Positions 12,861-23,810 of a stretch of DNA of 64,000 nucleotides are shown here, piece by piece (within the stretch, counting starts at the first letter, position 1; each line of letters begins with the position of its first letter). A program made the position numbers and the translations under genes. This stretch comes from Sphagnum compactum. Taxonomy: Eukaryota > Bryophyta > Sphagnopsida > Sphagnales. Location: NCBI GenBank assembly GCA_965153455.1, contig OZ234499.1, forward strand, positions 9,792,271-9,856,270, in the 5' to 3' direction. The notes under the pieces were generated by a model. The model was not told the DNA's origin and made no database searches. It saw nothing but the letters and a program-made list of their open reading frames with translations.

Positions 12861-14904
12861 ATGAACTTGAGTATGTACTAATAGGTTGTTAAGTTATTAT
12901 GATATTTATCATTTTCTAAGTGTGAAAATGATTTTGTCACTTGCCAACTAACTATATACTTGCCCAATATGGGTATGAATGTATGAATCACAATACAAAA
13001 ATATTGGTTGCACCTTCAATGTGGATCTTTGATACCTCCCAATACTTTTATAAGTAACAACCACTTGTCGCCACCATTCTTCCTTTGTGCAATAAAATTA
13101 ACACATAACATAGGTACTTCTCAATCTCCAATATGGTTGTGTGCATAAAAAAAAATAAAAAATAAATAAATAAAATGAAATAAAATAAAATTGTGGAATC
13201 AAATAAGGGTTTTTTTTTTTTCAAATTCTTCAAGTAGGTCCATTGGTGAGGATCACCAACATTAATTATCATTAGATGCTGTGGCTCATTTTATCATTTT
13301 TATTTCAAAAAATGGTCCAAAAATCCCTAAATAAAATAGAATCATGTTTTTTTTTTTTTTTTTTCCCCCATTTTCCAAAGAAAAATTGGCCACAATTTTT
13401 TTAGGGGAATCAAATGGTACCAACGAAGCAAAATATGTCTAATTATTTGAAGTCTAATGGACTTTACATGGGAATTTTGTGCCAAGGGTGGTGGTGACCA
13501 TATGCTACTATTGTGTTTCTCAAGAAATTCTTTTAGTCAATGGGTTCAATTTTTCATGGTGTCTAAAAAGGGGATAATGCACAATCCAATAAAATACACA
13601 TTGAAAAAAGTCATTTATTTGCAAATTGAGATAGACCCAAGAGAAAGAATTTTCTTGGCCATAGTCCAATTACTTCTTATTAAGAATAACATGTCCAAGT
13701 TGAGAATGTCACTATGTTAAAAACATTATCTTAAGCTTTGTGACATACTAATGTACAAAAACTGGGGTCTCCATGCCTCCACCAAAATTCACTTATATAT
13801 ATATATATATATATATTCATTTTCACCTATTTTAAATAGGGGACTAAGTCACCATTATGATCCCACATCATTTGTCATATTGGGCAATCGGAAGTTGGCC
13901 ATTTTTTTTTTTTGTGTTGGGTTGAGTTATTTTCGGCTATTGGGGATTTGTGTTTCATCAAAATTTTAGGATTTTGAGGCAAAAGTGAATTCTTATCCCT
14001 CTATTTGAGATAATTGTTAGTTGATTCCAACCACTTGTTTTGATAAGGGAATCCAATGTGGATGTGTAATGCATCATGGTAACAAAGTCCCGAGTTTTTC
14101 TTGTTGTTGGAGAGGAGGTTTATTTTATAAAGTTTCCACTTTGGTTGTGTGCCAAATTTTGAAGGGATTGAAGAAAATTTAAAGTTCTCCTTCACATTTT
14201 TAGTGTAGGCTAAGGTTTTAGGCTTTAGTGTTTTATGGTGTGGGGGCATTCCCACAATAAGGGGCCTAAGTCGAGGCAATAAGCAAAGTATGGTGGTGCA
14301 TTGTTGTGGGGGAATTGTCCTTCCCCCCCCCAAATGTGGACCTTAAGTTACCCGACTTAAAGCGTGAAACAAACCTTATCATAAGCCTAAACACGCTTAG
14401 ATCATGACATGGACCACAGTATGTGTAAGGTTAAGGACATAAGGACTAAGGACCCAGAAGGGGGACCCTTTTGGGAATGTGGGTCTAACGGAGGAGAGAG
14501 CCGAATTTCCAAAACACCCCATTCGAGGTCCTTGTTACTCAATATAAAGATTTGGTAGAATTTTAAAGGGTTGTGATTCATTTGGGAACGAGAGGATGCC
14601 ACATTTCAATATAAGGCACCTTATGTGTAAGGTGCCATCAATTTGTTAAGGCAGAAATTTTATTGAGGGCAAGGTGCCCTTCACATACTCCCAAAAACAA
14701 AGAAGTCACGAGAGACCTTACACTTAAGGTAGACCTTACGTGTGAGGTCCATCTCGCTCCTAAATAGTAGGTGTGAGATCTCTCCTCTTTTCTAAGGTAC
14801 CCTCAAACGCAAATTTTGGAAAATTTCTCCATGTGTTTTCTTGCCACCCCCAAACTACACAAACCCTAAAAATGGAAAGTAACCTTTAAAAAAGGCTACC
14901 ATAG
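12861..14904. other. Intergenic DNA with simple repeats
   Basis: No gene is recognisable. A (TA)n microsatellite lies at about 13793-13816, and T- or A-homopolymers are frequent. From about 14400 to 14790 there are several short palindromes built on ACCTTA/TAAGGT, for example GGCACCTTA and its complement separated by TGTG near 14615-14636. Confidence 0.5.
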
Positions 14905-15170
14905 TAGCCGAGGGTCAGTTTTCACATTGACAAAAAAACGAATAATTATTCTTTTTCAAAAAATGAATTCGTTTTAAATTTTTTTCAAATTATGAAAATT
15001 TCCATCATCTACTATTATAATATTGTGATAGGAGCAATGAAATTATTCAAAGTGTAGAGTATGTATGATAATTATGATGATTTTCAAAATGTTAACTTCA
15101 TATTTTTTCATAAAATTTCATTTCACTATTTTGAGGATTATTTAATGATGAAACTGACCTTAGGGCTTAA
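14905..15170. repeat. Dispersed repeat, copy 1 (inverted partner at 43.4 kb)
   Basis: The stretch ending in GAGGATTATTTAATGATGAA then ACTGACCTTAGG is the reverse complement of about 43370-43540, including a shared ATAATATTGTGATA block and a TAGATGATGG/CCATCATCTA block. The left edge carries a palindrome (GGCTAC..GTAGCC). The ends share GGTCAGTTT, suggesting short inverted termini of a MITE-like element. There is no coding content. Confidence 0.6.
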
Positions 15171-16130
15171 GATATTCATTTTTTGGGGGGTTTTTTAATT
15201 TTTTTAAAATTTTTTTTAGGGAAATGTTTAGATTAGTCCCAAAGTGCCTTTTTCTTTTTAAGCCAGAGTTCTTCTGACCTCTAATGATGGATGAATTAAA
15301 TTGTCTGAGATCTGAACTAAAAATCCTTGGATGTTTGTCCCATTGAAGCTTTTACATAGATAGAGATGAGAGCACACTTGAGAGAATGCATCATGTGGGT
15401 GGATCTCGCATGATGCAAAAAAACAAAACCCTTGATTGAGTTGCAAAGAAGGGACAGAAAGGGGAAATTTTGAAGTGAAAGAAAGAGGAAATCAAATCAC
15501 TTAGGAATATTTCACTGCAAAAATTGCAGCAAATTGGAATCATTAACAATATCAACATGATACATAATTAATAAATTCCCGAGTCCTATATAACAACATG
15601 CCCTTGATTTCACTTCACCTCACCCTTCCGTCAACATAAAACACTTGCCCAAAAAATAATAATTCCTAGTGTATTTGAAGGGTACCTGGATGGGCTTGCC
15701 TAGAACCCTAATGGGCTCGCCTAGTAGCTAGCGCCTTTACCCCCCCCAAACACAATGGGAAGGAGCTTGACCATTTCATAGTACAACATTCGCCAAGGGA
15801 ACTTGGGAAGATTATGAACTAGAATGAAAGATGTACAATGAAAGATTTATAGCGAAACCCCCAAAGAAACAAGGGGTGTGTCATGCCTTGCCATTTACAT
15901 TAAAAAGTATCTGAAGGCAAATGAAGAATTATGGAAACTCAAATATTATTTCACCATGCAAAAACATAATCTTCAAAAATCCTCTAAAAGAAACCAAAGT
16001 CCTTCAAGATATTATTATAACTCTATAACTAATCTCAAGTTTCAACACAAGCCAAAATATCATCTTTCAAAACTCCTCATATAAAAATAGACCTATTATT
16101 ACCTAAGGGCCAAAATCCATTAAGCTACTA

Positions 16131-16759
16131 GGGTAGATTGACCCATCACCGATCACCTGCCTATGACCAAACACTTATTTATATTTTCATCGTATGTGCT
16201 TCATTTTACTTCATTTTGAGTGATTTAAAATGTAATGGGAGCGTTACCTCAAGCTTTAGAAATCATCTTTGAAGTGCAAAGGAAAAGGAATAATGAAAAA
16301 ATAACAAGAAAAAAAAAAGCTTTCCAACTTATGAAATGCGATTTTTTTTTTTTTCTCGATCCCTACTACTTTCAAACCTCATAACTTTTCTAATATTTTA
16401 TTCATTTTAAATGATTTAAAATGCTATAGGAACGTCAACTGAAATTCTACAAATCATTTTTGAACTCTAATAACAATAAAACAACATACAAAGAAAGAAT
16501 GTTTTGGGTGTTTTGGAATCGGCCTTTGTAATTTTCAGTGATTTGGATTTTTGAATTTTTGACCCTCTTTACTTTACTTTACTTTGGGGGGCTTTCTCAT
16601 TTCTAATCTGTTTTCGACGATTCTTAGTGTATGAGATGCGTCAAGAAGAGGAGGGTTTCAAGTTTGGTTTGGACACCAGAAATTACAAAGCCCTCCCTTT
16701 GGATCCAGTCTACCTTGAGCGCTTCTTAAGTGTTCGATCACCGACCAATCGGTCGACCC
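16131..16759. mobile_element. TIR element, copy A (about 630 bp), TA-flanked
   Basis: The left end GGGTAGATTGACC and the right end (complement GGGTCGACC) are flanked by TA on both sides. The interior matches, in inverted orientation, the element at 52557-53174. Shared blocks include TTTTGAGTGATTTAAAA, ATGGGAG(C/T)GTTACCTCA and ACAAAGCCCTCCCTT. The interior is non-coding and itself contains a degenerate duplication of the ATTTTRAGTGATTTAAAATG block. It is a non-autonomous DNA transposon, probably of the TA-target type. Confidence 0.7.
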
Positions 16760-17042
16760 TACACTCTATATTGAATTAAAATGGAGTATCTTTTGCCTTG
16801 GTAGTAGTAAGCAAGGCCAACAAATTCACACATGGGAATTGGGGAATTTATTTTCAAGAGAACAAAAAGGAAATAGAAACTTTTTTAATACAACTATAAT
16901 AATAATAATCAATGAGTGTACTTTTTTTTTGTTTATCATTGTGAAAGTGTGGGGGATTCAGAGTTCAGAGTTCAGAGCTGCTCTCTTTTGTTTTGTTTCC
17001 TTTGATTTTTGTTCCATGTCTTTTTGTATGAAAAAGATGTGC

Positions 17043-17199
17043 CATCATGCACTTGTGTGTGTGTGTTTGAATTTTTAGTGATGAGTTGGTGTCTTTAATT
17101 TGAAAATCTCTGCTTCTTCTTCTTATCATTGTGTCAGTGGAATTCTATTATGCTTGTTGCTTAATGTACATTGGTTCCATGCAGATTGGTTTTGCATCA

Positions 17200-17240
<41 letters not shown>

Positions 17241-17376
17241 GTGAGAGAGAGAGAGAGAGTGTGTGAGCGTGTGAGAGAGAGAGAGAGAGAGAGAGAGTGT
17301 GAGAGAGAGAGAGTGTGAGTGAGTGAGTAAGAGAGAGAGAGAGAGTGTGAGAGAAAGAGAGAGAGTGTGTGTGAGT

Positions 17377-17412
<36 letters not shown>
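17043..17412. repeat. Compound GT/GA microsatellite
   Basis: A short (GT)n at about 17057-17068 is followed, after about 130 bp of unique sequence, by (GT)n running into about 200 bp of (GA)n interrupted by GTGTGAG at about 17200-17410. Open frames on both strands here (Arg/Glu or Ser/Leu/His/Thr repeats) are artefacts of the dinucleotide. Confidence 0.95.
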
Positions 17413-18776
17413 TTTTTTTCTTTTTCTTCCTGACAAAATTTGTTGTTTTTTCAAACCAAAAATTCCTGGGGATTTTTTTTGGAAAATTGTGTTTTTTTTT
17501 CTAGTGTACAATTGACTGATTTTTCTAAATTTTTTGAAAAAAAATGCCAAATTCTCGATATCAAATTTAGAAAAAAAAGCCCCGCCCGATTGTAATCCCT
17601 TTTTAAACTTGGGGGCGTTTAATAAATTTTTAAAATAAAAAAGGTTGCAAAATTTCAGAAAAAAATTAGTTTTTTGAAAAATTAGTTGCCTGATTTCTCT
17701 ATTGGGTTCCCTAGCATGTAGCCAAAAATGGGAAGGACACTTAAGTAAATTTTATTTTACTTTGATATCTTGGTTATAGCCAAATTTGGCTAAACTGGCT
17801 TATGGATACCAATTGCCACTTCAGCTACATCACTAAAGTGAAAAATAAAAAACCGGCTTTAAATAATGTCCAAGCCTCTCAAGGCCAAAAGATCCCAAGT
17901 GGTCCGGTTATTAACTGGTTATCAAAATATCAATAAATACATTTAAAACCACCATAAATACACATCTCCGGAAAGTTTGGGAAAGAAATATTACTACCTA
18001 TACATGAAAAATTCATAATACTATGTTTCTCCAAAATGGTTTGGGCAATAATTTTTTTTAATAATTATGTTTCTCTTGCATAAGAAGAGGGAGAAGAAAT
18101 AGGTACCTGAAAAGCAGGGTTCTTTTCGGTTTTGTTTTTCCTCAAAATTTTAATGTAGCCAAAATGGCAATCATCCACAAGAAAATTTAGGTAAATTTGG
18201 CTATAGACAGACCAGATATGAAAAAGGAAAATTCAAATTCTCTCTCAAAAAGCTGGCGAATTAGGGCCTTTTTTGTTTCCACAAAATTCATTTGTATGTG
18301 TCAAAATCATATTTTCAGGTTTAAAAAAATGAAAAAAGTCACCCCCAAAAAACCCACTGTAGCCCAAAAGTAAAAAATCCAGTCTAAGTTCAGGTTCTTC
18401 TTTTAAATAAATAAATTTGTGATATAAATTTTTTGGCCAATTTTAGGAAAATTTTCAAAAAAAAAACTTTGAATTTACACGAGAAAAGCACATTTATCCA
18501 CAATTCTCCCAAATTCTTTTGTCGAAAAGAAAAAAAAATCAACAAAATTTGTGGAAAAATACCCTAGTACAAGGGGTGCCACTTCGACACATGTCTACCA
18601 AATAATTAATTAATTGAGAACATTCCATTTCGGAAAATAAAATATTCACTAAAACTCGAAAATTCTTCATCTTCAAAATTTGCTCTTTGAGAAAAATAAA
18701 AATTGAAATTATCAGCCCAAAACCCTAAACCCTCCAAAATGTTCGTTTTGCTGCAGATGCAGTTACCTACATGTAA
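17413..18776. other. AT-rich intergenic DNA
   Basis: No gene is recognisable. From about 18570 to 18690 the sequence resembles the small MITE at 6774-6966 (TAGTAC, then CGACACATGTC, then AATAATTAATTAA), suggesting a partial second copy. Otherwise there are only homopolymer-rich stretches. Confidence 0.5.
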
Positions 18777-19693
18777 AGAGCATCTCTCAGCGGTGCTCAG
18801 AAGAGTATGTGACACTGCACATGTATTTCTCACATCCAAGTTTAGTTATTTACTTTTTTTTTCCAACCCTACCCGTAAAACTAAAATTGAGACTGCAAAT
18901 AAGGTGGGGGTGGAAGACTACTAATATTAGCAAAGCACCTGGACCAATCATTATGATCGACCAATCAGAAACACAGAGGGAGCAGCAATCATACCATGTT
19001 TTTATATTGCACTCTTCTCTAGTGGCAGGTGTTAGGCTTTGCTGCGCCTGTTTGTTATGTACCAACCTCAGCAAAGGGTGCAAAAATGCTGGGCCAAAAC
19101 CATTTTGTTGAGCCAAACCGGCAGGGTTTTTACTTTTTTTGATCCAATTTTAATCTGCAGGGTCACATAGTGCGCAGCCAAAACCCTTTCTGTTAGCCAA
19201 CCCAACCTGTTTTGACTTTTCTTCATCCAATTTTAATTTGCAGGGTCACATACTTAGCACAGTCAAAACCATTTTGGTCAGCCAAACGGACTTGTTTTGA
19301 CTTTTCTTCATCCAATTTTAATTTGCAGGGTCACATACTGAGCCAGCCAAAACCATTTTGGTGAGCCAAACCAACATGTTTTGACTTTTCTTCATCCAAT
19401 TTTTAATTTGCAGGGTCACACATTGAGCAGCCAAAAACCATTTTGGTGAGCCAAACCGACATGTTTTGACTTTTCTTCATCCAATTTTAATTTGCAGGGT
19501 CACATACTGAGCACCCAAATTTTTTTTGGTGAGCCAAACCAACATGTTTTGACTTTTGTTGATCCACTTTGAATTTGCAGGGTCACAACCGAGCACCCAA
19601 AATCGTTTTGGTGAGCCAAACCAACATGTTTTGACTTTTCTTCATCCAGTTTGAATTTGCAGGGTTACATACAGAGCACTAGTGGAGTTGCTT
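18777..19693. mobile_element. Tourist/Harbinger-type MITE carrying an internal tandem array
   Basis: The left end (AGAGCATCTCTCAGCGGTGC) and the right end (complement AAGCAACTCCACTAGTGCTC) form imperfect inverted repeats of about 40 bp that continue into GTATGTGAC/GTATGTAACCC. Both sides show TAA, the 3-bp target duplication of PIF/Harbinger elements. The element is homologous to 55209-55669, sharing TCTCACATCCAAG.TTAGTTA, the downstream AAAACTAAAAYTG block and GCAAAAATGCTGGG. It is twice as long because one subterminal unit has been amplified. It lies about 1 kb upstream of the LRR-RLK start. Confidence 0.8.
19080..19690. repeat. 84-bp tandem repeat inside the MITE, seven copies
   Basis: The word GGGTCACATA (or a close variant) starts at about 19160, 19243, 19328, 19413, 19498, 19580 and 19662, a period of 82-85 bp. 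Each unit contains the inner TIR sequence, AGCCAAAACCATTTTGGTGA, and TTTTGACTTTTCTTCATCCA. The related MITE at 55.2 kb has a single unit. Confidence 0.9.
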
Positions 19694-20753
19694 TAACAGA
19701 ATGACTCTAAATGTTTCGTTTTGCAGCTAATGAGATTCGAAATCACAACCAGTGATCCTTCTCCTGTTGCTGCTGCTGCTGCTCCTCGTCCTCCTCCTTT
19801 TGTTCCTTTTGTGCTGCTGTTGCTCATCACTGCAGTGCAGCAGTTGCTTGTCCTGCTGTTGCTGTTCCTGGGCTGCCACACAGCAAACAAACAGCGGAGA
19901 CTAATAATAAACAATTTAGAGGGGAGGGGGTAGGGAGCAATCATGAACAGGAAAGAGGAAAGAGGAGGATGAGGAGGAAGAGCTGAGCAGTAAATGCTTA
20001 AGTACTGTGCATTCCTGTGTTGATCTTGAGCATTTGTGATTGCATGCATTCAATGCTTCTTGCTGTTTGTAATTGTCCTTGCAATCTACCTTTTTATTCC
20101 TTCAGACTTGCCACTGTCTGCCTGCCTGCTTGCCTGTCTGTTGTTTTCTTCTGGTTGTTTTTCTCTTTCCCTTTCCCTTCCCACACACAACATTCCTTCC
20201 ATAAACTCCATTTGTTTAAAACCCAACAATCCTGCAACCCCACTTTTGCATTTTGCTCTCCCCAACGGCTCTCTCTCTCGACTTTTGCCAAATCTCTCCT
20301 TCTCTTTGTCTCTGTCTCTCTCTGTGTGCTCGGAGTCACTCTGTCATCTGTCTCTCTTTGTCTCTGTTGGGTGTGTTTCCACAATTGAATCAGATATTCA
20401 AAAAAAACCTCAACAACAACAGTAGTTGCAAGCTGTGAAATTTTCTCATGTCAAAGAGCTGAGTTTCCTTCTTCTTCTTCTTCGTAGTTTTGTGTGTGAA
20501 GCTTCTTCTTGTGTGTTGTGAAGCTGTGTGCAACTGAGAGTTGATCATTACCCGTTTCAGGAAAATAGCAGATTAGCATGCTGAGAAAATGCCAAGGGAA
20601 TTCTCCAGCTGTGTGTGTGTGTGTTTGCTGGTGATGAGCTGATGAGCTGATGGTGAGGAGGGAATTGTAGTTGTAGTAGCAGTAGTGGTGGTGGTGGTGG
20701 TGCACATGTATGTTCAAAGAAGCAACTGATGAGATTGCAGTTGTTGGAAGGAA
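19694..20753 (+). promoter_or_regulatory. Upstream and leader region of the LRR-RLK gene
   Basis: This stretch has no convincing coding sequence. It is pyrimidine-rich on the plus strand (CTCTCTCT runs at about 20265-20365), has a short GT repeat at about 20612-20623 and a GGT/GTG run at about 20682-20702, the latter close to the proposed start. CT-rich leaders are common in plant 5' UTRs. Several ATG triplets precede the proposed start, so upstream ORFs are likely if transcription begins near 20.0 kb. The transcription start cannot be fixed from sequence alone. Confidence 0.4.
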
Positions 20754-23700
20754 ATGGAAACGGATCGCCAGAAAGGAAGAAGAATGGTGCGGAAGGGAGG
20801 AATTGGGAGTAGGCCAAGTTCTGAAGTAGTAGAGGCTGCTCAGCTGGAACTTGGGTTTTGCTGCAGCTGGAGCTTGAAGAAGAAGATCAGCAGGAACCAC
20901 CCACGAGCAGCAGTAGGGGGCGTAGGAGGAATATGGTCCTCCTGGTCATCATGGTGCCGGCTCTTTGCGATCTTCTGTTGCGTATGTTTTCTACAGAAAG
21001 TGTCATGGGTGGTTCTTGTGTCCGCGCAAGAGTCATCGTCCTCTGATGATGGCAACGACAGCATTCCTGCATCACCACAGGAGGTGCTGGCATTGTTGGC
21101 AATGAAGCACGCATTCCAAGACCCGCGTCAAGAGTTGCGGAGCTGGAACGAGAGCGGATTCGGTGCTTGCAGTGGGCATTGGGCTGGTATCAAGTGCGCA
21201 CAAGGTCAGGTGATCGCGATCACGCTACCCAACAAAGCTCTGGCTGGAAGCTTGGCAACACAAGTCGGACAGCTAGCATCCTTGCGGAAGCTCAATCTCC
21301 ACAACAATCTCTTGGGTGGTGAGCTTCCCACGACTCTCGTCAATCTACAGAGTCTCCGAGGACTCTACTTGTTCCGGAACAATTTCTCGGGAGTCTTGCC
21401 CGCAGGACTGGGCAGCAGCTCCCCAGTCCTGCAAGCTCTGGACTTGAGCTACAATCAGTTCTCGGGTCCCATTCCTGACAGCGTCAGTCAAGCTCCAAAG
21501 CTTCTTCGTCTCGACCTCAGCAACAACAGATTCAACGGCACACTGCCAGCAGCGACATGGGGAGTGGAATCGCAGCTGCAGTACCTGAACGTGAGCAGCA
21601 ATCTGCTGTCGGGAAGCATACCCGCCACTCTTGGAAACGCGAGTACCGCACTCACAAGTCTGGACTTGTCGCACAACAATTTCAGCGGTTCTATTCCTTC
21701 TTCTTTCTCGCATCTGACTTCCAATCTCACCAGCTTCAACGTTTCCTACAATTCGCTTTCTGGCGTTGTTCCTTCTCTTCCCCATAACTTCAGCAGCTCG
21801 GCCTTCGTCGGTAATCCTGGCCTCTGCGGCTACAATGGCTTACCTCCTTGCATAAGACCCGTAACCACAAATGCTCCAGCAGGAGCTCCTCCTCTTGGAG
21901 CTCCAGCAGCAGAAGCTCCTGCACTCCAAGCTCCAGCAGCAGCAACTCCTGCACTCCAAGCTCCAGCAGCAGCAACTCCTGCACTTGCTTCTGCAGCAAG
22001 TCCTGCTCAAGGAAGAACATCAGCAGCAGCAGAAGGGCATCACAAGGGACATAGACTGAGTACAGTGACGCTCATCTGTGTAGCACTGGGGAGTGCACTG
22101 GCGGGTGTTGCAGTGGTTTGCTGTATACTTCTGTTGCTATGTCGCAAGGAGAGGATCGGAGGAGCTGGGAAAGCTACAGCAGCGGAGCAGCAAGAGCAGC
22201 AGCGGCGGCGAGAACCTGCATTGGGTGAAGGGGTGGGACTCGGGAAGCTTGTGCATTTCGATGGGGCTTTTGTTTTCACTGCGGAGGATCTGTTGGGTGC
22301 TACGGCTGTGGTGCTGGGCAAGTCCAGCTACGGCACAGTGTACAAGGCGACGCTGGAGAATGGGAAGCACATTGCAGTCAAGCGACTGCGGGAAGGGATC
22401 GTGAAACCCCAGCGCGAGTTTGAGAGCGAGGTGAAGACTCTGGGTCGCATCAGACATCCCAATCTGCTCGCTCTGCGCGCTTACTACTGGGGTCCCAAGG
22501 ATGAGAAGCTCTTGGTCTTCGACTTCGTGGAGGGAGGCACCTTGGCAGCTTTCTTGCATGGTAAGAAGGTTTGTGGGTTTAGGGCTCAAAGCTCATGGCC
22601 TTCTTATTCTTCTTCTTCTTGTGCACCATTGTAGTGTTTCTGTATCAGCTCTTGCAAGCAAAACAAGCTTCTGTAGTAGCTGCTTGCAAAGTTGTTCTCT
22701 CTTCCTCCTGCTGCAGAAAGCATGTTTGTTTCTGGAGCTTACAACTCTAGTTTTGAGATGTTTCTGCTGCAGGAGCTTTGAGGAGGCTGATGTGGTTTTT
22801 GTGGTGAGTGGGGGTTTTTGGTGATGGCCATGGCAGCAAGACGACCTGAGAAAGCTCTGAATTGGAGAACAAGAGTGAGGATAGCAGCAGGAACAGCCCG
22901 GGGTTTGTTGCAGTTACATGTGGTGGAGCACATGATCCATGGGAACTTGACAGCCTCCAACATCCTTGTAGATAATGTAGACTCAACTGCCTCTGCTGCC
23001 GCTGCCGCTTCTTCTTCTTCTTCTTCTTCTGTCATCTGCCCCAAGATCTCTGAATATGGGATTTCACGCCTCATGACACCTGCTGCAGTCTCCAATGTCA
23101 TTGCCACTGCTGGGTCTTCTGGCTACCATGCTCCTGAGCTTACCAAATCCAAGAAACCCACAACCAAATCTGATGTTTATAGCTTTGGTATTCTGTTGCT
23201 CGAGTTGCTCACAGGTACAAAACTCTTCTTCAGTTGCTGCTGCTCCACTACTGAATTGGTTTTCTTCTTGCAAAAGAATCTCCAACAACAATTGCATGAA
23301 ACTCAGATTCTCAACATCTGTTTGCATCTCACAAACAACAGTCACATGAGCCTCAGATTTTCAACATAGAACAATTGCATGAGCCTCAGATTCTTGACAT
23401 AAAACAACAATTGCAGTTTCAGATTATTGAAATGTTCTATTTGCAGATACAGAGTACTGAGAGCTTCTCCTCTCATCCCTTTGTGTGTGTGTGTGTGTGT
23501 GGGGGGGGGTGGGTGTCTAGGAAAAGCGCCAGCAGATGTTAGTGCAACAGAAGGTGCATTGGATCTGCCAGATTATGTAGCAGGAATTGTGAAGGAGAAT
23601 TGGACAGCTGAGGTTTTTGATGTGGAGCTCCTCAAGGGACCAAATGCACCGTCTGAAGAGGAGCTTATGACTGCATTGCAACTGGCAATGCGTTGTGTAA

Positions 23701-23810
23701 CCAATCCGCCTTCCGACAGACCTGAAATGTATGAAATATTAAGAAACCTTGAAGATCTTTCTCCACAAGGCAACAAGGATCACGATCCCAGCAGCAGCAG
23801 CAGCAAATGA
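20754..23810 (+). CDS. LRR receptor-like kinase, IMK/MRLK type, probable pseudokinase
   Basis: My model has three exons, 20754-22560, 22837-23214 and 23521-23810. GT..AG junctions and phases close to give 824 residues. Order of parts: a hydrophobic signal/anchor stretch (about 66-90); LRR N-terminal cap with WNESGFGAC (130-139); about seven LRRs (155-345); an Ala/Pro-rich neck (372-420); a transmembrane helix (435-463); basic stop-transfer; and a kinase domain (about 515-815). The kinase most resembles the INFLORESCENCE MERISTEM RECEPTOR-LIKE KINASE 2/3 group ([26 protein letters not shown]). The ATP lysine is present (IAVKRL, K543). The HRD motif is HGN (637-639) and DFG is EYG (675-677), so catalysis is doubtful; IMK-group kinases share such changes. 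A run of Ala and Ser (about 655-667) is inserted before EYG. It probably acts at the plasma membrane as a signalling scaffold. The 60 residues before the hydrophobic segment are unusual; Met11 is an alternative start. Confidence 0.9.

Noticed and set aside
17100-17550. Open frames encoding Arg/Glu repeats (plus) or Ser/Leu/His/Thr repeats (minus)
   Set aside because: They are direct translations of the GA/GT microsatellite, with no start context, domain or splice structure.
20017-20425. Ser/Leu/Cys-rich frames upstream of the LRR-RLK
   Set aside because: They come from pyrimidine-rich leader DNA, overlap one another in two frames, and show no domain.
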